Below, piece by piece: positions 1-6,466 of a stretch of 16,634 nt of DNA. The DNA is taken from NCBI GenBank assembly GCA_002407645.1, contig DHNU01000065.1, positions 1 through 16,634 of the forward strand, given 5' to 3'. The stretch comes from Ruminococcaceae bacterium UBA5408. GTDB lineage: Bacteria; Bacillota; Clostridia; Oscillospirales; Acutalibacteraceae. Each line of letters opens with the position of its first letter. Position 1 is the stretch's first letter. A model generated the notes under the pieces. That model was given only the letters and a program-made list of their open reading frames with translations, was not told where the DNA came from and did not search any database. A program made the translations under genes and the position numbers.

Positions 1-746
1 AGTTCATTCATTTCAATAAAATTTTTTCGATATACCTCGATAATTAAATCACCGTTATATCCAAAGTTCTGAAGTTTTTGCTTAAGTAAATTATAATCCA
101 TATCTCCTCTTCCGGGAAGTAAACAATCTTTTCCCGGCATATTGTCGTTTATATGAACATGAACAAGCCTATCCCCCATTGCGTCACACATGGCAAAAGG
201 GTTCTTTCCCGCTCTTACCGCCTGTTTAATATCAAGTACAAAAGCACATTTGCCATCTAAATATTTTTTCATGCGTGAAATAAAAAGTGGATCTTCACTT
301 CGGAATAAATTTACATTTTCCTGTGCAACTGTAATACCAAATGAATTTCCCAATTCAAAAAGTCTTGCATAATGCTCAAAATATTCTGTTTCACTTATTC
401 TGCTGCGTTTATCGTTACGTTGACCGTGCAAGACTAAAATTTTCGCACCCAACATATTTGCAGCGTGAAAATACCACTTATAAAAATCAAGACCATCGTT
501 AAATCGGCGGTCATAATCAGAAAAAAGAAGAAAACTTTCAAAGCCCGAAGTAAATGGATGAATAGATTTTACAGTGCTTCCGCTTTCATCTATCATTTTT
601 TTCAATTCCCTAATAAATTTTGGCCTTAATTCGCTTATTGTATTAATAAACACCTCAAACATGTGGAAATCCATTGATATAAGAGCAGGAAGTGCCTTTT
701 CCAACTCCATTGGATATAAACAAGCCGTTGAAATACCTGAATGCAC
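1..746 (-). CDS. Sugar phosphate isomerase/epimerase family TIM-barrel protein, partial (C-terminus off the left edge)
   Basis: This frame reads open for 248 codons from a GTG start and leaves the window before a stop. Family members usually have about 260-290 residues, so little is missing. The sequence fits the xylose-isomerase-like/AP-endonuclease-2 TIM barrel, whose members use a divalent metal to isomerise or epimerise sugars and sugar acids. Visible metal-ligand candidates are E143 (AQEN), D172 (LDIKQ), H198 in HVHIND, and E237 (IIEVY) on successive beta strands. Position 175 is Gln where many relatives carry His. There is no signal peptide, so it should be cytoplasmic. The GTG start is chosen because an AGAGGTGA Shine-Dalgarno lies six bases upstream and no ATG fits as well. 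It has its own promoter and diverges from the helical-protein gene. The fold is fairly sure; the substrate cannot be read from sequence. Confidence 0.8.
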   Translation of the reverse strand, partial: MHSGISTACLYPMELEKALPALISMDFHMFEVFINTISELRPKFIRELKKMIDESGSTVKSIHPFTSGFESFLLFSDYDRRFNDGLDFYKWYFHAANMLGAKILVLHGQRNDKRSRISETEYFEHYARLFELGNSFGITVAQENVNLFRSEDPLFISRMKKYLDGKCAFVLDIKQAVRAGKNPFAMCDAMGDRLVHVHINDNMPGKDCLLPGRGDMDYNLLKQKLQNFGYNGDLIIEVYRKNFIEMNE

Positions 747-752
747 AAAGCA

Positions 753-760
753 TCACCTCT
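753..760 (-). promoter_or_regulatory. Ribosome binding site of the TIM-barrel gene (decides the GTG start)
   Basis: On the minus strand the sequence AGAGGTGA stands six bases before GTG at 746. This supports GTG rather than the out-of-frame TTG just before it. Confidence 0.7.
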
Positions 761-769
761 ATTAAATAA

Positions 770-798
770 ATTATATATTCGCTTTAATGAAATGTCCA
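770..798 (-). promoter_or_regulatory. Sigma-A type promoter for the TIM-barrel gene
   Basis: Reading the minus strand, TGGACA (793-798, five of six matches to the -35 consensus) is followed after exactly 17 bases by TATAAT (770-775, perfect -10). Transcription should start near 763, giving a leader of under 20 bases that holds the Shine-Dalgarno. No equally good plus-strand promoter for the divergent gene at 885 is visible in this 138-base gap. Confidence 0.75.
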
Positions 799-884
799 GT
801 TTAAACTTTTCAAAAATGGATAAGATAGTTATGTATATTATCTCTTATTTAACATAAAAAACAAAGTGAAAAAGAGGAAACGAT

Positions 885-1316
885 ATGGAAAATGAAAACT
901 CAGCACTTCTTAATGGAATATATAAAACAACGTCAATAGGAATGGAAGCGACCAAGCTGATATTTTCCAATGTAAAAGACAGACACCTGCGCAGACAGGT
1001 AGCTCAACAGTATTTCGATTACAAAACGACATCTCACAAAGTTAAAAATTTACTTCATTATAATGGAGGATTTCCACAACATGAAGATAATTTCAAAAAA
1101 GCCATGATCCGCAGTTCAATAAGATTAAACACAATGATGAACAAAAAGCCGGAACATATCGCTGAATTAATGATTACCGGAACTGCAATGGGGATTATAG
1201 ATGTAAACAAAAAGCTCAACCGTTTCGATGGGGCTGACACAGAAGTTAAAAAAATGGCAGAGGATTTCCTTACGAACGAGCAAAGAAATATTGACGAATT
1301 AAAGAGGCATTTGTAA
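885..1316 (+). CDS. Hypothetical helical protein, 143 aa, possibly ferritin-like four-helix bundle
   Basis: I do not recognise the family with confidence. The ATG start has an AAGAGGAAA Shine-Dalgarno about five bases upstream. The protein has no signal peptide, membrane segment or Cys pair, and reads as four amphipathic helices: about residues 5-30, 34-57, 66-85 and 90-140. Two segments, near residues 5-55 and 92-140, have a similar layout (hydrophobic helix, short turn, charged helix), which suggests a ferritin-like or DUF2383-like bundle. The typical E-x-x-H iron ligands are not obvious. The gene ends 87 bases before the ABC-F gene, with no terminator between but a new strong promoter inside the gap, so the two may be partly co-transcribed. 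Its reality as a gene is well supported; its function is unknown. Confidence 0.75.
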   Translation: MENENSALLNGIYKTTSIGMEATKLIFSNVKDRHLRRQVAQQYFDYKTTSHKVKNLLHYNGGFPQHEDNFKKAMIRSSIRLNTMMNKKPEHIAELMITGTAMGIIDVNKKLNRFDGADTEVKKMAEDFLTNEQRNIDELKRHL

Positions 1317-1322
1317 GTATGC

Positions 1323-1351
1323 TTGATTTTACTTTGAAATTTCATTATAAT
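1323..1351 (+). promoter_or_regulatory. Sigma-A promoter of the ABC-F gene
   Basis: TTGATT (1323-1328) and a perfect TATAAT (1346-1351) are separated by 17 bases, starting seven bases after the stop of the preceding gene. The expected start near 1358 gives a leader of about 46 bases. Confidence 0.8.
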
Positions 1352-1357
1352 ATTTGA

Positions 1358-1377
1358 GCGGGGCAGATTCGCTCCGC
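1358..1377 (+). promoter_or_regulatory. 5' leader hairpin of the ABC-F mRNA
   Basis: GCGGGGC (1358-1364) pairs with GCTCCGC (1371-1377) around a six-base loop. This is a seven-pair stem with one G-U, located almost exactly at the predicted transcript 5' end. It is followed by ACTTTACA, a poor U-run, so it is more likely a stabilising 5' hairpin than a terminator of the upstream gene. The role is inferred. Confidence 0.4.
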
Positions 1378-1403
1378 ACTTTACATATAGGGAGAATTTT
1401 TTC

Positions 1404-3302
1404 ATGGGTTTGCTAAACGCAAGCAATTTAACAAAATCATTTGGCACTGACGAAATTTTCAGCGGTGTATCTTTCGAAATACAAGAAAACGACCATATCG
1501 GTCTTGTCGGAGTCAACGGCTGCGGCAAAACAACATTGCTAAAGCTTTTAACGGGTGAAATTTATCCGGATAATGGTAATATAATAAAATCTAACAAAAC
1601 TAAGTTAGGGTACATGGAACAGCACGTATGCCGCGACCTTGACAAAAGTGCATACAATGAAGTTCTTACAGTATTTGCAGATCTTCTTCAACTTGAAAAA
1701 GATTTAGAAGAAATTAATATTAAGCTGCAGACAAAACCTAAAAACATAGACAGCCTTATTCAGAAACAGGTTTCAATGAACGAACATTATGTCAATAACG
1801 GTGGTCTTACATGTAAAAGCCGCGCAAAGTCTACACTTTTAGGACTTGGGTTTAAAGAAAGCGAACTTGGTATGCCGATAGCCTATTTAAGCGGCGGACA
1901 AAAAGCAAAACTTCAGCTTGCAAAAATGCTGCTAAGCGGTGCTAATCTTCTTTTGCTTGACGAACCTACAAACCATCTTGATATTGATTCTATTGAATGG
2001 CTTGAGGACTTTTTGCGTACATATACAGGTTCGTTTGTCGTAATCTCTCATGACCGTTATTTTTTAGATAAAATTACAAACCAAACATTTGAAATTGAAA
2101 ATCAGAAATTAACTTTATTTAAAGGAAATTACTCGGATTATATTTCACAAAAAGCTGAAAATAACTTATCTGCACAAAGAAAGTACGACAATACAATAAA
2201 AGAAATTAGCAGGATTGAACATATTGTTACTCAGCAAAAGCAATGGAACCGAGAAAAAAGTATCAAAAAAGCCGAAAGCAAACAAAAAGTAATTGACCGT
2301 CTTGAAAAGACACTTGAAAAGCCGGATGCTGAACCGGAAACTATTAATTTTAATTTTGATATTAACAGACGAAGCGGCAACGATGTTCTTACTACAGAAA
2401 ATCTATCATTGGGGTTTGAACATAAAAGACTGTTTCAAAATGTTAATCTTGAGATACACCGCGGTGAAAGAGTTTTCTTAATAGGGCCTAACGGGTGCGG
2501 TAAAACATCCCTTCTTAAAACACTATTAGGTATTTATTCCCCGGACAATGGAAATATTCGGTTCGGTGCAGGGGTTGAAACAGGATATTACGACCAAATA
2601 CAGGCTAATTTAAGCCCTGAAAAAACCGTAATCGACGAAATTTGGGACTGCTACCCCAAAATGACACAAACAGAAGTAAGAAATGCACTTGCAGTCTTTC
2701 TGTTCAAGGGCGATGATGTTTTTAAATCAGTATCTGTCTTAAGCGGAGGCGAACGTGCGAGAGTTCTTCTTTTACGTTTAATGTTATCACGCGCTAATTT
2801 CCTATTATTGGACGAGCCTACTAACCATTTGGATATTGGTTCATGTGAAGCACTCGAGTCGGCTTTAAGAAGTTATAAAGGAACCCTGCTTATTGTATCT
2901 CACGATAGATATTTAATAAATAAAATTGCCGATAAAATTTATTGCTTCGACGAAAGTGGAGTTGAACAGTATATCGGTAATTACGATAATTATATTGAAC
3001 ACAGGCCTTCCAAGATTTTAAATTCAGAAAATTATAATCATAAAAAGCCAAACGATTATAAAATTCAAAAGGAAAAACAAGCTTATATTCGCAAAAAGAA
3101 GGCTAAATTAAGGCATTATGAAAGCGAAATTGAGGAAATAGAAACTAAATTATCCGAATTGGAAACTGAGCTTTCAAGTCCCAACAATGCAAGCGATTAT
3201 GAAGCCGCTATGAAAATTACTAAAAAGATAACCAAATTAAAAGAAGAAAATGACGAACTGTTTATTAGGTGGTCTGAACTTGCCGAAAAATTAGATAAAT
3301 AA
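1404..3302 (+). CDS. ABC-F family ribosome-associated ATPase (Uup/YdiF-like)
   Basis: This soluble 632-residue protein has two ABC ATPase domains in tandem and no membrane segment, the layout of ABC-F translation factors, which bind the ribosomal E site. Domain 1 has Walker A GVNGCGKTT (36-44), signature LSGGQ (162-166), Walker B ending LLDEPTNHLD (184-193) and switch SHDR (215-218). Domain 2 has GPNGCGKTS (361-369), LSGGE (446-450), LLDEPTNHLD (468-477) and SHDR (499-502). Both catalytic Glu residues (187 and 471) are present. The inter-domain linker (about 240-310) is rich in Lys, Arg and Glu and forms the helical hairpin that reaches towards the P-site tRNA. A charged coiled coil (about 555-632) closes the protein, as in Uup and YdiF. 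The start follows an AGGGAG site nine bases upstream. Family is certain; whether it is housekeeping or antibiotic-protective cannot be decided, though the short leader without an attenuator argues against an inducible resistance gene. Confidence 0.93.
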   Translation: MGLLNASNLTKSFGTDEIFSGVSFEIQENDHIGLVGVNGCGKTTLLKLLTGEIYPDNGNIIKSNKTKLGYMEQHVCRDLDKSAYNEVLTVFADLLQLEKDLEEINIKLQTKPKNIDSLIQKQVSMNEHYVNNGGLTCKSRAKSTLLGLGFKESELGMPIAYLSGGQKAKLQLAKMLLSGANLLLLDEPTNHLDIDSIEWLEDFLRTYTGSFVVISHDRYFLDKITNQTFEIENQKLTLFKGNYSDYISQKAENNLSAQRKYDNTIKEISRIEHIVTQQKQWNREKSIKKAESKQKVIDRLEKTLEKPDAEPETINFNFDINRRSGNDVLTTENLSLGFEHKRLFQNVNLEIHRGERVFLIGPNGCGKTSLLKTLLGIYSPDNGNIRFGAGVETGYYDQIQANLSPEKTVIDEIWDCYPKMTQTEVRNALAVFLFKGDDVFKSVSVLSGGERARVLLLRLMLSRANFLLLDEPTNHLDIGSCEALESALRSYKGTLLIVSHDRYLINKIADKIYCFDESGVEQYIGNYDNYIEHRPSKILNSENYNHKKPNDYKIQKEKQAYIRKKKAKLRHYESEIEEIETKLSELETELSSPNNASDYEAAMKITKKITKLKEENDELFIRWSELAEKLDK

Positions 3303-3329
3303 AAAACAGCCCGTTAAACGGACTGTTTT
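3303..3329. terminator. Bidirectional terminator between the ABC-F gene and the HPr-like gene
   Basis: The arms ACAGCCCG and CGGACTGT flank a short TTAAA loop, bordered by an A-run on the left and a T-run on the right. In the minus-strand RNA the central mismatch becomes a U-G pair and the stem is followed by six U, so it works best for the HPr-like gene. In the plus-strand RNA there is a C-A mismatch and a U3-A-U2 tail. Confidence 0.8.
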
Positions 3330-3347
3330 ATTCGGTAAAAATTATTC

Positions 3348-3596
3348 TCAGTATTTCTTCTGTGGCTGGGGCTTAAATTGATCGAGCTTTAAGATAAACT
3401 CTTCAGCCGCTTCGCCATTTTCAACCTCGAGTGTAACAGGCTTGGACAAATCAAGGCTAAAAACACCCATTATAGATTTTGCATCAATTTTGTATTTATC
3501 TGAAGTGAGGACTATCTGAAATGGGTAGCTATTTGTCAAAGTGACAAATTTTTTAACAGCTTCAATGCTTGATAAAAGAATGGTCGTCGTGTACAT
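3348..3596 (-). CDS. HPr-family protein lacking the active-site histidine (Crh-like)
   Basis: This is an 82-residue single-domain protein of HPr size. The block KSIMGVFSL (40-48) matches the HPr regulatory-site region, where the serine equivalent to Ser46 (here Ser41) is phosphorylated by HPr kinase in Firmicutes. The histidine that carries phosphate in the sugar phosphotransferase system should lie about 31 residues earlier. That region reads SSIEAV and the whole protein has no histidine at all. It therefore cannot act as a normal PTS phosphocarrier. By analogy with Bacillus Crh it may be a serine-phosphorylated partner of a CcpA-type regulator, or have another role (inference). The ATG start has GGAGG seven bases upstream. 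The gene is monocistronic, with its own promoter, a candidate operator and a terminator. Confidence 0.85.
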   Translation of the reverse strand: MYTTTILLSSIEAVKKFVTLTNSYPFQIVLTSDKYKIDAKSIMGVFSLDLSKPVTLEVENGEAAEEFILKLDQFKPQPQKKY

Positions 3597-3608
3597 ATGA
3601 TTACCTCC

Positions 3609-3630
3609 ATATTTACAATACAGTAAATAT
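3609..3630. promoter_or_regulatory. Candidate operator: perfect inverted repeat on the HPr-like promoter
   Basis: The arms ATATTTAC (3609-3616) and GTAAATAT (3623-3630) are perfect complements across a six-base spacer. The repeat overlaps the first bases of the minus-strand -10 box and covers the predicted transcription start near 3622, a position typical for a repressor site. Because the transcript begins inside the repeat, it cannot fold as a full RNA hairpin for that gene. The binding protein is unknown. Confidence 0.5.
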
Positions 3631-3657
3631 GATATCTTAATTTTTAAATTTGGTCAA
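3629..3657 (-). promoter_or_regulatory. Sigma-A promoter of the HPr-like gene
   Basis: On the minus strand TTGACC (3652-3657) and TATCAT (3629-3634) each match five of six consensus bases and are spaced by exactly 17. The leader is about 26 bases and contains GGAGG at 3604-3608. Confidence 0.8.
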
Positions 3658-3712
3658 TATTAAATATAAACATACATTTTGCACAAATGAAAAATTAAAT
3701 ATTCAAATTGAT

Positions 3713-3719
3713 AAGGTGA
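3713..3719 (+). promoter_or_regulatory. Ribosome binding site deciding the mtaB start
   Basis: AAGGTGA lies five bases before ATG at 3725. The frame is open back to a TTG at 3650, but no ribosome site precedes that codon, and it overlaps the HPr-like -35 box. Confidence 0.75.
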
Positions 3720-3724
3720 AAAAA

Positions 3725-5014
3725 ATGAAAGTTTCTGTAATTACCCTTGGGTGCAAAGTTAATCAATATGAATCTCAAGCTATGCTCAATCAACTTGTTG
3801 TTGGCGGATTTACCGCATGTGACCCAAAAGAAAAGGCTGACGTTGTAATAATAAATTCCTGCACTGTAACATCGACAAGTGACCATAAGGTTCGTCAAAC
3901 CGTTCATAGAGCTAAAAGAAAAAATCCGGATGCAGTCATTGTATTGACGGGCTGTATGCCTCAAGCTTTTCCCGAAGATGCCGAAGCTTTGCATGAAGCT
4001 GACGTTGTACTGGGAAATTCCAACCGTGCATCACTTCTTCCCGATATTATGAAATATCTTTCTTCACATCAAAGAGTGATAGATATTATTCCTCATAACA
4101 ACAATCAAAAATTTGAAGCTATGAAAGTAGACAATTTTTTTGAGCGAACGAGAGCTTTTGTTAAAATTGAGGATGGATGCAACCGTTTCTGTTCATACTG
4201 TATTATCCCCTATGCCCGCGGCAGAGTCCGTTCAAAGCCATTAGAGGATTTAACGAGTGAAATTAATTCTATCGCTGAAAACGGATATAAAGAAGTAGTA
4301 TTAACCGGAATAAACTTATCGGCATACGGACAGGACATTGGCTTACACCTTTGTGACGCTGTAGAGACGGCTTGTAAGCCGGAAAACATATCTCGTGTAA
4401 GATTAGGTTCACTTGAACCCGAACAGCTTAGTGAGGATGTAATTAAACGTTTAAGCAAACAAAAAAAACTGTGCCCACAATTTCATTTGTCTTTACAAAG
4501 CGGATGTGACGAAACGTTAAAGCGTATGAACAGGCATTATAATTCCGAAGAATATTTAACTATTGTAAGAAACCTGAGAAAAGTTTTTCCAAACGCTGCA
4601 ATAACAACAGATATTATGGTTGGATTTCCGGGAGAGACAGTGGAGGAGTTTACCAAATCCCTTGAATTCGCCAAAAAAATAAGTTTTGCAAAAGTTCATG
4701 TCTTTGCATATTCACGCCGTCCCGGAACAAAAGCAAATGATGCCCCCGACCAAATTACTCAAGCTGAAAAAGAAAGACGAAGTCATATGATGATAGAACT
4801 AACACAAAAAACTAAGGAAGACTTCTTTAAAAAACAGGTTGGATTAACCGAACCTGTACTGTTTGAAAGAGAGTGTGAAAAGGGTGTATATGAGGGATAT
4901 ACTGAAAATTACACGCCTGTAACAGCGCCAAGCGGTAAAAATATCAGCGGTGAAATATTACAAGTACGTATTAAGGAAGCACTGAGTGACTTTTGCGTAG
5001 GAGAAATAATTTAG
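3725..5014 (+). CDS. mtaB: tRNA (N6-threonylcarbamoyladenosine(37)-C2)-methylthiotransferase MtaB
   Basis: This 429-residue radical-SAM enzyme adds a methylthio group to t6A37 of tRNAs that read ANN codons, making ms2t6A (family knowledge). The N-terminal methylthiotransferase domain carries three cysteines for the auxiliary iron-sulfur cluster: C10 in TLGCKVNQYES, C46 in NSCTVT and C77 in LTGCMPQ. The radical-SAM cluster motif is C152-x3-C156-x2-C159 in CNRFCSYC, followed by IIPYARGR. A C-terminal TRAM RNA-binding domain fits about residues 370-429. The TLGCKVNQYES opening fits MtaB better than MiaB, whose N-terminus differs. The frame could extend 25 codons upstream to a TTG, but the extension resembles no enzyme sequence and the ribosome site favours ATG at 3725. 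It diverges from the HPr-like gene; no strong plus-strand promoter stands out. It ends in its own terminator. Confidence 0.93.
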   Translation: MKVSVITLGCKVNQYESQAMLNQLVVGGFTACDPKEKADVVIINSCTVTSTSDHKVRQTVHRAKRKNPDAVIVLTGCMPQAFPEDAEALHEADVVLGNSNRASLLPDIMKYLSSHQRVIDIIPHNNNQKFEAMKVDNFFERTRAFVKIEDGCNRFCSYCIIPYARGRVRSKPLEDLTSEINSIAENGYKEVVLTGINLSAYGQDIGLHLCDAVETACKPENISRVRLGSLEPEQLSEDVIKRLSKQKKLCPQFHLSLQSGCDETLKRMNRHYNSEEYLTIVRNLRKVFPNAAITTDIMVGFPGETVEEFTKSLEFAKKISFAKVHVFAYSRRPGTKANDAPDQITQAEKERRSHMMIELTQKTKEDFFKKQVGLTEPVLFERECEKGVYEGYTENYTPVTAPSGKNISGEILQVRIKEALSDFCVGEII

Positions 5015-5019
5015 AAAAT

Positions 5020-5050
5020 ACGCCGTACCCAAGTACGGCGTCAATTTTTT
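5020..5050. terminator. Intrinsic terminator of mtaB, also facing the GHL10 gene
   Basis: The nine-pair perfect stem ACGCCGTAC/GTACGGCGT (5020-5028 with 5033-5041) has a CCAA loop. On the plus strand it is followed by CAA and six T, starting six bases after the mtaB stop. On the minus strand the tail is only ATTTTCT, so it probably serves the convergent GHL10 gene more weakly. Confidence 0.85.
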
Positions 5051-6328
5051 CTATGAATTAAGAACTTTCATTACATTTTGTACCTCTTCCTTTGTTTGGT
5101 CTTTATTTAAGTAATCCCACGAATAAAACATAAATCCGTCACAATTGGTTTTTCGTCCAACATTAACTTGTTGAGCTAAAATATTATTTGATTTCTTCCA
5201 TGTACCGTTGTCAGCGTCGGAGCCGCTTTTATATACAGCAAGACCCAAGTATAGTTTTACATTAGTATTCTTGACAAGCTTATGCCAATTTTGTGCCGCA
5301 GAGTCGAACGGTAAAACAGGATTATCAAAATTCACATATAGCTGTGGACATATGTAATCTACATATCCTTTTACACTGCACCATGTACTAACATCCGCAC
5401 CCATGTTAAGATCATTTTGCACATTGCCCTGTGGTGCAATACCGAAAGATATATTAGGATTAACCGCTTTTATTTCACTATAAACAAGAGAAACCAACGC
5501 ATTAATATTACCGCGCCGCCACTCCATAAGGCTTAAAGGTTTACCGTTTTTAGATGCAGATTTACTATAATTGTCATAAGCTGTCTTATCAAATTCCGGG
5601 TTCTGTGTCGGATAGAAATAATCGTCGAACTGGATACCGTCAACATCATAATTTTTTGCAATTTCCTGTGCACCGTCAGCAATAAGCTTTCTTACTTGAG
5701 AGTATGCGGGATTATAATATTTTCCGTCTCCGTTTGTTGCAATCCAATCTTTTTTTGAGACGTCATTTTTCCATTTAGTTAACGGATTATCCTGTGCGAT
5801 TATTGAAGGTGTACCCGAAAGCTGTATTCTAAGCGGATTAATCCATGCATGAAACTGCATTCCTTGTTTGTGAGCAGCTTCAACCATATATGCAAGTGGA
5901 TCATAACCCGGGTTAACGCCCTGTGTTCCACCTACAATATGACTCCATGGGAAATATGAGGACTTGTAAAGCGCGTCTCCGTATGGACGAACATGAACTA
6001 TTAATGTATTCATTCCGCATTTTTTAGCCCCTGAAACAATATTGTCAAATTTCTTTTTAAAAGCTTTTTCGCTTTTGTCTTCTTCCCTGCTCATATCAAT
6101 GCTCATAAACGGAACCCACACTGCCCGCATTTCGTTTGGCGACGATGCCTTAACCGGTGCTATAACAGCTTGAGAGCTTTCTGAAACAGTGCTTTTTGGC
6201 TTTTCCGTACTTGCCTTTGCATTCATTCTCGCACTCCCGAAATTCACCGCCATAGTTATCGATACCGCCAAAGCAAGAATACAAACACATGAAAAAACAC
6301 TGTGCCTGTGAAACAGCTTTATAACCAT
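5051..6328 (-). CDS. Secreted or membrane-anchored GHL10 (DUF187, YngK-like) glycosyl-hydrolase-like protein
   Basis: This 425-residue protein begins with a basic tip and a hydrophobic segment at about residues 9-30, a signal peptide or membrane anchor. A Ser/Lys/Ala-rich linker runs to about residue 64. The rest matches the GHL10 TIM-barrel domain: it opens with MRAVWVPF (67-74), then HAWINP (160-165), DGIQFDDYFYP (230-240) with acidic residues at the usual active-site end of a strand, and FGIAPQGN (295-302). Family members act on or bind cell-surface polysaccharides, possibly peptidoglycan, but few have known activity. The cleavage site is unclear and a lipobox does not fit: VFSC has Phe at the wrong place and the hydrophobic stretch continues past it. 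The start is set to ATG at 6328, with AAAGGA nine bases upstream, rather than TTG at 6337 which would touch the ribosome site. Location is exported or surface; substrate unknown. Confidence 0.88.
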   Translation of the reverse strand: MVIKLFHRHSVFSCVCILALAVSITMAVNFGSARMNAKASTEKPKSTVSESSQAVIAPVKASSPNEMRAVWVPFMSIDMSREEDKSEKAFKKKFDNIVSGAKKCGMNTLIVHVRPYGDALYKSSYFPWSHIVGGTQGVNPGYDPLAYMVEAAHKQGMQFHAWINPLRIQLSGTPSIIAQDNPLTKWKNDVSKKDWIATNGDGKYYNPAYSQVRKLIADGAQEIAKNYDVDGIQFDDYFYPTQNPEFDKTAYDNYSKSASKNGKPLSLMEWRRGNINALVSLVYSEIKAVNPNISFGIAPQGNVQNDLNMGADVSTWCSVKGYVDYICPQLYVNFDNPVLPFDSAAQNWHKLVKNTNVKLYLGLAVYKSGSDADNGTWKKSNNILAQQVNVGRKTNCDGFMFYSWDYLNKDQTKEEVQNVMKVLNS

Positions 6329-6337
6329 AAATATCAA

Positions 6338-6343
6338 TCCTTT
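6338..6343 (-). promoter_or_regulatory. Ribosome binding site deciding the GHL10 start
   Basis: AAAGGA on the minus strand is nine bases from ATG at 6328, while the in-frame TTG at 6337 directly abuts it. I see no convincing minus-strand sigma-A promoter in the remaining 120 bases upstream. Confidence 0.6.
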
Positions 6344-6405
6344 CCATGTTTAATACTCATACACCTTTTTTCAAACTTCAATAGCTTTTTATATTTAGAA
6401 ATTAT

Positions 6406-6434
6406 TTGACAGAATTGTACTAATAGTGTACGAT
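6406..6434 (+). promoter_or_regulatory. Sigma-A promoter of the zinc-ribbon/DUF1294 unit with an internal GTAC repeat
   Basis: A perfect TTGACA (6406-6411) is followed after 17 bases by TACGAT (6429-6434, four of six). The spacer and -10 hold GTAC twice, seven bases apart, flanked by AT on each side (pattern ATnGTAC-N7-GTACnAT). This two-fold arrangement between the -35 and -10 boxes is where TetR-type repressors often bind. A regulator is inferred only. Confidence 0.65.
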
Positions 6435-6466
6435 AAAATTTAATTAAAAAGCTTGGGGGCAATTAA

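Noticed and set aside
1058..1528. A 156-codon minus-strand open frame
   Set aside because: It runs across the end of the helical-protein gene, the ABC-F promoter and the ABC-F Walker A coding region; no ribosome site or family resemblance.
1404..3302. Calling the ABC-F protein an antibiotic resistance factor
   Set aside because: The sequence shows ABC-F features only; linker length and leader do not point to a known resistance subgroup.
3695..3994. A 99-codon minus-strand open frame
   Set aside because: It is antisense to the cysteine-bearing N-terminus of mtaB.
6230..6300. A lipoprotein signal on the GHL10 protein
   Set aside because: The Cys in VFSC is followed by more hydrophobic residues and preceded by Phe, so the lipobox rule is not met.
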